Shown here: piece by piece, positions 7,738-15,564 of the stretch
Numbering within the stretch: the stretch's first letter is position 1
Layout: each line of letters opens with the position of its first letter
Origin: VXYL01 sp965203685
GTDB lineage: Bacteria; Pseudomonadota; Gammaproteobacteria; Pseudomonadales; Azotimanducaceae
Direction of reading: 5' to 3'
Assembly: GCA_965203685.1 (NCBI GenBank)
Contig: OZ241908.1
Coordinates: 2,418,001-2,482,000 of the forward strand
DNA: 64,000 nt
Position numbers and translations under genes: made by a program
Notes under the pieces: model-generated
Databases searched by the model: none
What the model saw: only the letters and a program-made list of their open reading frames with translations
What the model was told of the DNA's origin: nothing

Positions 7738-10700
7738 GTGCCGAAAATCGAACACCGGTCATCCCCGTCCGACGCCGGGTACAACGCGCTGCGTCCGCCG
7801 GAACTGCCGCCGCGACCGGCGGGGGGCCTTCGGGGTCGCACGGTGCGTTCCGGAACCACCGAGCGCCACGAGCACCTTTCGGGTCGCCCGGTGGGCGAGG
7901 CGGCACTGCGGTTGGCCGGCGCGAAGCAGAAGGAACTGGGCGCGCGAGCGGTCGCCGTCGCGCCGCCCTCGTCGGAGCGGTTCCTGCCGGGGCGGCGCAA
8001 CGCGTCCGGCGAACCTGCCTACGAAAGGCTACGACCGACGGCCTCGGCCGATCACGTGTATGAGCAGGTTGCGGCGCGTACCCACACTCCGTCGGCGGAC
8101 CCGCGTCGCGAGTTCGCCCCGGCCGGCGACGCAGGTGGGGACCCGCGCTACGAGTTCGCCCCGCCCGGCCACCCGGACGAGCCGCACTACGAGTTCGCCC
8201 CGCCGGGCCATCCAGACGCGGAGCCCGTCGACGCGGCCGGGGTGTCCCGGCCGACGTCGCCCCTCGACGAGCCGCACGGGGAGTCGCTTGCGGAAGCTGG
8301 CACCGAGGAGCCGCACTACGAGTTCGCCCCGCAGGATCCAACCACGGGCGAACACGTCTACGACACCATCGAGGACTCCGACTACGAGCCGCCCGCGCCG
8401 TCGGGCCTGGGCAGCGTCAACGGCCTGGGCGTGTACCTGGACAACGGTCTGGAACGCGGCACGATTCCCGAGACGCTGAAAACCGACCTGCAGACCGCGC
8501 TGGTGTATGCGAAGCAACTCGACCAGGACATCGGGCGGGTTGCGACGTTGCTCGGCAAGCTGGACGCCCCGCGTGGCGCCCTGACCGTGTCGGAAGGCCG
8601 CGAGGTCCAGTCCCTGATCGCTGCCAACAAGCACAATCTGGCCCTGGTCCAGACGTGGCTGGCGCACCGCGCCGACGAACTCCGCGAGACCGGCGACCTG
8701 ACGCCGCAGACCGAGGCGTTCATGAACGCGCTGCAGACGCGGATCGCCGACCGGCACATGGACATCGCGGACCTGACATGCCTATACGACTTGGACGAGG
8801 CTCCGCCGCTCGAGCCGGTCAGCCGGGAAGACCGCTGCAACGCTCACCTGCTCGATGCCCAAGCCGCCGTTGTCGTCGCCCGCTCGCTGCCGGACGTGGA
8901 TCCGGCCGTCAAGGATCGGCTTGTCGCCGACCTCGAAGGGCACCGCGATCTTCTACTCCAGTTGAAGGACGCTGCCGGCGACCGCTTGGAGATCCCCGGC
9001 GACGGCAGGCTCGCGCTCGCGGCCAAAGAGCTTTGGCAGACGCCGGTGCCGCTGCAGAAGAGCGGCGCCGGTGCGAGCCGGGACGTTGCGGCGCTGCGCG
9101 ACGGTTGGCGGCGCAATCCCGACGCACCGCTGCCCGTGGCCCATGCGAAGGTCGGCCAGGCGAGGATGCTGCAGGAGTTCATGCGGTTCCGCCTTGGCGC
9201 GGCGAAGGCTGGCGATGGCGGGCCGGACTTGAGGCGTCTGTTCCACGAGGCGAAGAACCAGGTGATCAACGCCCAGCCCTGGGAGACGGTGACCAACCAG
9301 GTCCGCACGTCGATGCCCGCGGAGCCGGCCCGCGGTGTGACGGTTCAGAGCCGCATCGTGCCCGGCAAGGCCTTCGCGAAGCGTCTCGCGGAGGACTATC
9401 CGTCCAACGGCGTCAACTGTTCGGACCGAACGCAGTACAAGCATGTGCCGAATCTGGCGCAGACGACCTTGACGAACAGCTCGGGCGAGGTCCTGTTTTC
9501 GGGATTCCGCCATGGCGTCCTCGACCCTTACGACATCGATGCGGAGCATCTGGCGAGCCTGCCCGACGACGCGCTGCGCAGGATGATCGCCGACCTTGCG
9601 GCCCCGGAAGAGACGGCCGGCGGCGCAGGGGAAGCATTCGTCGAGCAGCAGTTGGCGCAGATCCGGTCCGGCCCGGAAGCCGCGCAACGCCTCGCCGCAA
9701 TCATGCGGCAGCGGGCGAGTGGGGCGATGGCCACCGAGATGGCGGCCGCGGCGCTGGTGGCCGATCCCGACACGCTTGACGCGGCGCTATCCGGCGAGAC
9801 GGTCGACGTGGCGCTGTCGTCGATCTCGCTGCTGACGCCCGATTCACTGAGGCGTCTCGGCGGCAGCGCCCGGAGCGACGAACGGACGATGCTGAACCAC
9901 CAGACTGGAGCGCTGCGCAACCTGGCCGAGGGCAATCCGGTGGAACTGCGCGTGCGGGACGAGGACGGGGCCTTGCGCACCGTGAAGGTGAACGTGCGCC
10001 TCCGCCAGTTCAACTTCGGCGTCAACGCGGGCGCCGTGGGCCGCGCGCGTGCCGGACCGGTCTCCATTCCGTCCCAGACGCCGGGGTGGAGGAACCTGAT
10101 GGGTTGGGGCTTCGCGATGGACAGGAACAACCCGGAACTTGAGCGCTTGTTCGGTGGTGCGAACGCCGAGGCGTTGGGCGGCGATGTCGCCGAGCGGCTC
10201 TTCGAGATGCGCAACCAGAGGGCGGCGCTAGCCCAGGAACTCGACGACACCGAGGCGTACATCGCCCTCGAGGAATCGGACGACAGACCCGACCTGCAGC
10301 AGGAGGCGGCGACGCAGCGCGCGGAACTGGCCACCTTGAACAAGCGCATCGAGTCCCTCGACGGCGCGGCCCGGCAGGCCAAGGCCATCTGGGCGAGCAA
10401 CGACTACCGGCGCGGCGGCGGCGACCCGTTCAAGATGGTGTCGAGGCTTGCCCTGATCGGCCACCTCATGGGGGAGACGCCGCTGTTCAACTGCAAGAGC
10501 GGCAAGGATCGCACCGGCCAACTGGACGCGGAGGTGAAGTTCCTAGCCACGGCCGCGGACGAGAGCGGCGGCACCGTGCCGGCGCCGGACGAGTCCATGG
10601 AGGCTTGGCGAGGCGTTCGCAACGACTTCGTGTTCAACACGGGTAACCTGGAGATGCAGCGCCTGAACACGGGGCTGCCCGGCTACAAGCTGAAGGACGT

Positions 10701-10776
10701 GCCAGGGCTTGCGAACTTCATCGGCGACGGCATGAAGCCGCTCTACCGCGGTGGATCCGCGTACGTCTCCGCATAG
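7738..10776 (+). CDS. Probable type III effector: tyrosine-motif repeats plus SopB/IpgD-type inositol phosphate phosphatase
   Basis: 1012 residues from the GTG at 7738, chosen because AGGAGGAGG lies 5-13 bases upstream; an in-frame GTG at 7687 has weaker support. The head has a PPELPPRP segment (residues 20-27, SH3-ligand-like). Seven tyrosines follow in acidic-x-x-Tyr-acidic contexts: EPAYE (Y95), DHVYE (Y108), DPRYE (Y138), EPHYE (Y151, Y194), EHVYD (Y208), DSDYE (Y216). Three of these sit in YEFAP units, and a fourth unit reads RREFAP, with the Tyr changed to Arg. From about residue 220 the protein follows SopB/SigD/IpgD: VADPDTLDAALSGETVDVAL, SSISLLTP, FNFGVN (758-763), and the catalytic Cx5R loop NCKSGKDRTG (Cys919, Arg925). 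That family dephosphorylates host phosphoinositides. There is no Sec signal, and it lies beside the injectisome genes. Host tyrosine phosphorylation is inference. Confidence 0.85.
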   Translation: MPKIEHRSSPSDAGYNALRPPELPPRPAGGLRGRTVRSGTTERHEHLSGRPVGEAALRLAGAKQKELGARAVAVAPPSSERFLPGRRNASGEPAYERLRPTASADHVYEQVAARTHTPSADPRREFAPAGDAGGDPRYEFAPPGHPDEPHYEFAPPGHPDAEPVDAAGVSRPTSPLDEPHGESLAEAGTEEPHYEFAPQDPTTGEHVYDTIEDSDYEPPAPSGLGSVNGLGVYLDNGLERGTIPETLKTDLQTALVYAKQLDQDIGRVATLLGKLDAPRGALTVSEGREVQSLIAANKHNLALVQTWLAHRADELRETGDLTPQTEAFMNALQTRIADRHMDIADLTCLYDLDEAPPLEPVSREDRCNAHLLDAQAAVVVARSLPDVDPAVKDRLVADLEGHRDLLLQLKDAAGDRLEIPGDGRLALAAKELWQTPVPLQKSGAGASRDVAALRDGWRRNPDAPLPVAHAKVGQARMLQEFMRFRLGAAKAGDGGPDLRRLFHEAKNQVINAQPWETVTNQVRTSMPAEPARGVTVQSRIVPGKAFAKRLAEDYPSNGVNCSDRTQYKHVPNLAQTTLTNSSGEVLFSGFRHGVLDPYDIDAEHLASLPDDALRRMIADLAAPEETAGGAGEAFVEQQLAQIRSGPEAAQRLAAIMRQRASGAMATEMAAAALVADPDTLDAALSGETVDVALSSISLLTPDSLRRLGGSARSDERTMLNHQTGALRNLAEGNPVELRVRDEDGALRTVKVNVRLRQFNFGVNAGAVGRARAGPVSIPSQTPGWRNLMGWGFAMDRNNPELERLFGGANAEALGGDVAERLFEMRNQRAALAQELDDTEAYIALEESDDRPDLQQEAATQRAELATLNKRIESLDGAARQAKAIWASNDYRRGGGDPFKMVSRLALIGHLMGETPLFNCKSGKDRTGQLDAEVKFLATAADESGGTVPAPDESMEAWRGVRNDFVFNTGNLEMQRLNTGLPGYKLKDVPGLANFIGDGMKPLYRGGSAYVSA

Positions 10777-11360
10777 TACGGGCAGAGCATCACATGCGGC
10801 GGTCGGAACGGGTCCCCCGGTTGGCCCCCGACGGGGCTCGGCCCTACAACATACCTCCACTGAGCGAAGTTCCCGCGACCTTGACCGACGAGTTCCCGGA
10901 TGTCGGGGTTGTCGCCGATCGAGTGAGCGCTGCCGAGGGGCTCCATGCTGGAAAGTTCGGCTTGGGATGCGGCTTTCACGTCGGTGTCCCGGGCGTCGTA
11001 CAGATCCACCAGGTCATGCCCGTGCGGCTTCTTCGGTTCGCTAGATGGGATTCACGGTCAGGCCGTCGAGGACAGGATCACGTCCGCGGGTAACGCTTAC
11101 AAGCCGAAGCGGGACCCGTTGCCCAGGGACGTCGCCGACATACTCCATACAGCCAGACAGGGTCTTCGCCTGCTCTCGGCCGAGCGTCCCGAACGCGGAG
11201 ACATGCTGGATGCGTTGGGACGGATCGGGCGGGGAGCCGGCTGCGCCGGATTGTGGAGCCCGGCGCGAAGGTGGTGACGGACCACTTCGCTGACGACGGA
11301 TTCGAAGGCATTGAGCACGTCGTCCGCGTGGCTGTCCAATGCCGCAACCGCTACACGCAC
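10743..11360 (-). pseudogene. Decayed minus-strand reading frame, function unknown
   Basis: Three minus-strand segments look protein-like but lie in different frames: one around 11240-11350 (VVSEVVRHHLRAGLHNPAQ), one ending at 11041 (EYVGDVPGQRVPLRLVSVTR, then LDGLTVNPI and a stop), and one from about 11040 to 10743 (HDLVDLYDARDTDVKAAS, later GNFAQWRYVVG). The second and third join after a single-base shift near 11040. The last overlaps the effector's 3' end by 34 bases. I recognise no family; a frameshifted relic is the simplest reading, but chance open frames in GC-rich DNA are possible. The remaining 370 bases to the ParB gene contain no other supported gene. Confidence 0.25.
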
Positions 11361-11736
11361 GGATCGAGGCAAGCCAGCAGCGGCGCGGCTGCGCCGATCC
11401 GCAAGTCGTCCTCGGCCTGGCGCTTTCTGGAGCCGCCCTATGCGACCTCCGAACTGCTGCTTTCCGGCGGGGACGGCAAGGCATCGCCGGAGCACGTCGA
11501 CGGTCGGCACCCGGTCGGGCGCCTCCTTAAGAGTACCACTATCAGCGGGAGGTCCTGGACCGGAAGACGGAGTGACATCGTCCGCAAGTGCGCGGTCTTC
11601 AGTTGGCATTGACGCAGGGGTTGCGGCCGGGCGGCAGGGGTTCTTCACGGCCAGGATCGGCTATGCTCCGCGGCACCCCGACGGCGCGGGAGCGGCGTCG
11701 GGGTTGTGACGGCATCGGTTCCTTTTGGAGGAAGAC

Positions 11737-12858
11737 ATGGTCGACGAAACGGAAGCAGCGGGTATGGGGACGGTGGAGACGGTCGAGGCGGGGGTGTTCG
11801 ACCCGGACCAGGTGCGACCGTGGCGGTTCCACAACCGAATTTCGACGGGTCTCGACGACGCCTCGATCGAGGAGCTCGCGACTTCGATCCGACGCGACGG
11901 CCAGCAGCAGCTCGGCCTGGCGCGGCGGCTGCCGCCGGGAGGGACGCATCTCGTAGAGGCGGTGTTCGGGGTACGGCGGCTCGAGGCGTGCCGGCGCGCG
12001 GGCGTCCCTTGGCGCGCGCGCGTGCTGGACGCGGCGGTGCCGGACGCGCAGTGCGCGGCGCTGATGTACGGCGAGAACGAGTGGAACGAGGGGGTTTCGC
12101 CACTCGAGAACGCGCTGCGGTGGAAGGAGATGCTCGATGCCGGCGTATTCGCGAACCAGTCGAAGTTGGCCGACGACATCGGCTGCCACCGGGGCACGGT
12201 GTCGCGGGCGGTGCGCACGGCGACGGCGCTCTTCGGCGACGAGTGGATCGACCGCCTCGTGCGGCCCGTCATGCCGGAGTTCACGGGCCGCTCGGCGGAC
12301 CGGCTAGCGGACGCGCTCGCCGAGCCGGACCAACGCCGACAGGCGCGCCGGCGCGCCAGCGAACTGACGCCGGGCGCCGTGCCAGCGGCGGAGCTCTACG
12401 ACGCGCTGCTGGGCGAGCGCCGTGCGGCTGCTACGCGACAGACGGTCTTCGTGCGCCGACGGGGCCGCGGGGGCGGCGGCGGCATGGTGGCGGCGAAGCT
12501 CGAGCGCGACGGCCAGGGCGGGTTCACGGTGAGTGTCCGGCCGCACGAGCAGACGCCGGCCGACCTCGCGGAGCTCGCGGAACAGATCGAGGCGCTGGTG
12601 GCGGCGGAGACGGCGCCGGCCGCAGGCGTCCGTTTCGGGCGCCGCCTCGTTGCCTCGCTCACCCCGGACGAGGCGCGGGACGCCGACCCCGCGTGGCTCG
12701 AGGGCTACGTCGGGGCGATGGCCCGCGCGAGCGGCCTGGATTGGGACCGGTGGCGCTGTGCGGCGACCGCCGACGTGCTGCGCTCGCAGCCGGACGGCTG
12801 GGAGCGGGCGGTGGTCCGGGCGGTCGGCGGACGCGGCGCCGATCGCGCCGGCAACTAG
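11737..12858 (+). CDS. Orphan ParB/RepB/VirB-family DNA-binding protein
   Basis: 373 residues from the ATG at 11737, preceded by GGAGG at 11727-11731; an in-frame TTG at 11725 is unlikely. The N-terminal ParB domain has DDASIEELATSIRRDGQQQ and GVRRLEACRRAG (78-89), equivalent to the GERR nucleotide-binding box of ParB, then GENEWNEGVSPLENAL (112-127). A helix-turn-helix follows (NQSKLADDIGCHRGTVSRAV, 140-159). There is no parA and no obvious parS cluster next to it. ParB-like VirB of Shigella is a transcriptional activator of type III genes, so a regulatory role for this neighbour of an IpgD-like effector is a testable inference. Plasmid or chromid partition is the alternative. Confidence 0.8.
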   Translation: MVDETEAAGMGTVETVEAGVFDPDQVRPWRFHNRISTGLDDASIEELATSIRRDGQQQLGLARRLPPGGTHLVEAVFGVRRLEACRRAGVPWRARVLDAAVPDAQCAALMYGENEWNEGVSPLENALRWKEMLDAGVFANQSKLADDIGCHRGTVSRAVRTATALFGDEWIDRLVRPVMPEFTGRSADRLADALAEPDQRRQARRRASELTPGAVPAAELYDALLGERRAAATRQTVFVRRRGRGGGGGMVAAKLERDGQGGFTVSVRPHEQTPADLAELAEQIEALVAAETAPAAGVRFGRRLVASLTPDEARDADPAWLEGYVGAMARASGLDWDRWRCAATADVLRSQPDGWERAVVRAVGGRGADRAGN

Positions 12859-13344
12859 CCTCGCGTTCTCGTGGTTCCGCTTCGCGTTCCCGGCGCGCCG
12901 ACCGCAGCAGGAGGGCTGGCCGACCGGCGACGCCGGGGAACCGCTTTGGAGGAACCGCTGGGCCGGCTGCGGTCTAGGCGGTCCGCGGACGCCGTCCCGG
13001 GAGAAGGTGTGGAGCCAGCGCTACCACGGAGAACGAGTGCGGGGAGGCCCCAAGGAGGGGTTTTCCACTGCCAGCGGCGCATTTCTTAGCTTGGCATGGC
13101 AGCGAGGTGTTCAAGGCACCGAAAGCGCTCGGTTAGGTTTGGGTTATCGCTCTAGCTGTAGTGGGGTGTTTTGTTGGATACGGTACTGTAATTCCGACAT
13201 TATATTATATATCATATAGTTACATGCATTTTCTAAGGCGACTTCAGCCGCCAACTCCTGAGGCCCAGTGTTCTCGACGGTATGCGGACATCCACGAACC
13301 GCTTGCGGTTCGCATCGGCTTGCCGTTCGCGTTCGCCATTCCCG
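12859..13344. other. Gene-free stretch with AT-rich patch
   Basis: 486 bases between the ParB-like gene and the ankyrin gene hold no supported gene. Bases 13160-13235 are strikingly AT-rich for this window (for example ATTATATTATATATCATAT near 13198). The right end carries copy 1 of a dispersed palindromic repeat. The AT-rich patch could be a promoter, an origin-like or H-NS-type silenced region, or the scar of an insertion; nothing decides between these. Confidence 0.4.
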
Positions 13345-13345
13345 C
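13284..13345 (+). repeat. REP-like dispersed palindromic repeat, copy 1
   Basis: The core CGAACCGCTTGCGGTTCG is an 8-bp perfect inverted repeat (CGAACCGC/GCGGTTCG) around TT. It is preceded by GCGGACATCCA and followed, after an inserted dozen bases, by GTTCGCCATTCCCGC. The same arrangement recurs near 49149 and, inverted, near 51352. It abuts the 3' end of the ankyrin gene. Confidence 0.6.
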
Positions 13346-15516
13346 TAGGTTTGGTCCACCTCGATCGTGCGCAAGCGCTCCGCGAGGCGTTCGCCAAGCG
13401 TGGTGTGCTCGCCCGCGTGGGCCCATCCCGCCGCGGTGCCATCGAAAACCTTGTCCCGGCGCGTGAGATCGGCACCGCGCGAAAGCAACTCTTCGACTAG
13501 CGCGTCGTGGCCGTTGAAGGCGGCATGGTGCAGGGCCGTTGTTGCGTCGGGCCGCTCGGCGTTGATGTCGACACCGGCGTCGAGCAGACGCATCAGGATG
13601 TCGCGCTCGGCGAGAGCCGCCGCCTCGATCACGGCGAGGCCTGAAGACTCGGAGGTCGGATCGAACCCGTCAGGCAGCGAGCCCTCGTTGTAGATCGCCG
13701 CTAGCAGGCGGTAGACGGCATCGAGTTCGGCACCGCCTCGGGCCAGTGCGCTGACCATGGCGAGTGTCAGCCCGGCCGCCCTGGGATGGCTGCTGCTGGT
13801 CAACAGGCCGAGCGTCGTTTGCAATGGACCACCGCGGTAGGTGTAGCAGACAGCATTGGGATCGCTCCCCGCGTCGATGAGGAAATCGATCACGGCCACG
13901 GCGTTGGACGGGGTGTGCTGGCGCTCGACCTCGAACCCGTTGGCGCCGAGGTAGTGCAGCAACGTGCAGCGATGCGGCCTTGTCGAACGGGCCGAGGCCA
14001 ACTCCGGGTGCGCGTCGAGCAAGGTCTTGAGGACCGCCAGATCGCCGCGGAACACGGCATCGGCCGCGGCTTCGAACCGCGCCTCGAAATCGATGTCGCG
14101 AAGTGGACTCGATGGTGCCCCCGCATCCGCCAGGACCTCGGTAACGCGATCGCTGTGCGCCAAGGCGACATCGAGTGGCGTTTGGCCGGCGAAGTTGACC
14201 TGTCCGAAGTCTGCGCCCTTGGCGAGCAGGTAGTCAGTGGCGGCACTATCGTCCAAGCGCGCGGCAAGATGCAGTGGACGCTCGCCGTCGTCGTCCAAGG
14301 CGTTCGGATCGATACCGCCTTCGAGCAGGAGTCGCACAGCGGCGTGGTTGGCCATGCGAACCGCGCGGCACAACCAAAGGTGATCAGCAGGCAGGAAGCG
14401 CTGGCTGGCGGCCGGGCGTGCCGCTGCATCGACGTTGCGGGCGAGACAGGCGCCGACCCAGCGATCGACATCGCGGATCGCATCGTCGCGGGCACCGTGC
14501 TCGCGAAGCACGGCCGCGAGCGCATCCCGGTTCAGGCAGGTGGCCAAGGCCAACGGCGTTCGTCCGTCCCGGTCGGCGAAATCGGGCTGCGCGCCATGTT
14601 CGAGCAAGGTGGTCAGTACCGCGGCCGAGTTGCCCAGCACCACCGCTTCGTGCAGGCAATTGCCGTCGAATCCCCAGCAGCCCATCGTCCAGTTCGGGTC
14701 GCCCCCGGCGTCCAGCAGCAGGCGCGTCAGGGCCACGTCGTCGTATTGAAGCGCATGGGGCAGGGCGTGGCAGACGTGCCACTGGGGCGGATCCCGCGCT
14801 AGCAATGCCTCGAGGCTTTCGATGTCCTTCTGCCGAATGGCCTCCCACATGGCGCAGCCTTCATAGAGCGTCGGTCCGTCGGCGATGTCGGCGCCGGCCT
14901 TGAGTAGCGCCTTGGCCAGATCGGGGTTTCGCGCTTGGCCGATCGCCCCACCCAAGGCCGTGCGGTACCCGCGAACGGACTCGGCTTCGCGTGTACCCGC
15001 GTTCGGATTCGCTCCCAAGTCGAGCAGCCGCTCAAGCAGCTTGACGCGGGCGGCTCTCCGTTCGGGATCCGTGTGCCCGTAGTGCGAGTGGCAAAGGTAT
15101 AGCAAGGGCGGCCAGGCGCAGGGCCCGGTTTCCGCATTCACGGTGTCCTTGCTCAGCATGTCGACCGCGGCAGGATTGCCGACCGCCAAGGCGCATGGCA
15201 CCGAGGTCGAAGTAAGGTCCGGCCAACGGACCATCAGCGCCTGGACACGCTCATCGTCGCCCGCTAATGCGGCGTCGATCAGCGGCTTCTCCGCTTCCTC
15301 GCGACTGGCGGCTTCAACACCGAAGGTGCGTAGGACCCCCGGCCAGTCTGCGACACCCGCCTCCCGGGCCACCACGTGCCGAGCCTGCGCTCGCGTGATG
15401 CCGGCGAGATCGGGCAGTACGCGCCTTACCCGCAACGCGGCGCGCAGCCGTTTGTCTGCAACGGCTTGCTCAAGCGCTTCGGCTTGTTCCTCGAGTTGTG
15501 TAAGCGATGCGGACAT
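13345..15516 (-). CDS. Large ankyrin-repeat protein
   Basis: 723 residues, ATG start, no signal peptide and no membrane segment. After a helical head (1-75) come many ankyrin units across the whole length, recognisable by repeats such as LLEHGAQPDFADRDGRTPLA, LLLEGGIDPNALDDDGERPL and LLDAGVDINAERPDATTALH. Spacing between units is irregular in the middle. Ankyrin arrays bind proteins; in host-associated bacteria such proteins are often secreted into host cells, but nothing here proves secretion. It is 48 bases downstream of the TonB receptor gene on the same strand, so it could be the last gene of that operon. Its head resembles small DNA-free helical regions rather than an effector signal. 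Confidence 0.9.
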   Translation of the reverse strand: MSASLTQLEEQAEALEQAVADKRLRAALRVRRVLPDLAGITRAQARHVVAREAGVADWPGVLRTFGVEAASREEAEKPLIDAALAGDDERVQALMVRWPDLTSTSVPCALAVGNPAAVDMLSKDTVNAETGPCAWPPLLYLCHSHYGHTDPERRAARVKLLERLLDLGANPNAGTREAESVRGYRTALGGAIGQARNPDLAKALLKAGADIADGPTLYEGCAMWEAIRQKDIESLEALLARDPPQWHVCHALPHALQYDDVALTRLLLDAGGDPNWTMGCWGFDGNCLHEAVVLGNSAAVLTTLLEHGAQPDFADRDGRTPLALATCLNRDALAAVLREHGARDDAIRDVDRWVGACLARNVDAAARPAASQRFLPADHLWLCRAVRMANHAAVRLLLEGGIDPNALDDDGERPLHLAARLDDSAATDYLLAKGADFGQVNFAGQTPLDVALAHSDRVTEVLADAGAPSSPLRDIDFEARFEAAADAVFRGDLAVLKTLLDAHPELASARSTRPHRCTLLHYLGANGFEVERQHTPSNAVAVIDFLIDAGSDPNAVCYTYRGGPLQTTLGLLTSSSHPRAAGLTLAMVSALARGGAELDAVYRLLAAIYNEGSLPDGFDPTSESSGLAVIEAAALAERDILMRLLDAGVDINAERPDATTALHHAAFNGHDALVEELLSRGADLTRRDKVFDGTAAGWAHAGEHTTLGERLAERLRTIEVDQT

Positions 15517-15564
15517 CGTCGGGACACCTTGGTGGGCATCCCGACGATGTTCGCCAATCCGTAC

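Noticed and set aside
11253..11612. Plus-strand 119-codon frame in the gap before the ParB-like gene
   Set aside because: No recognisable domain, no ribosome site; overlaps the decayed minus-strand segments.
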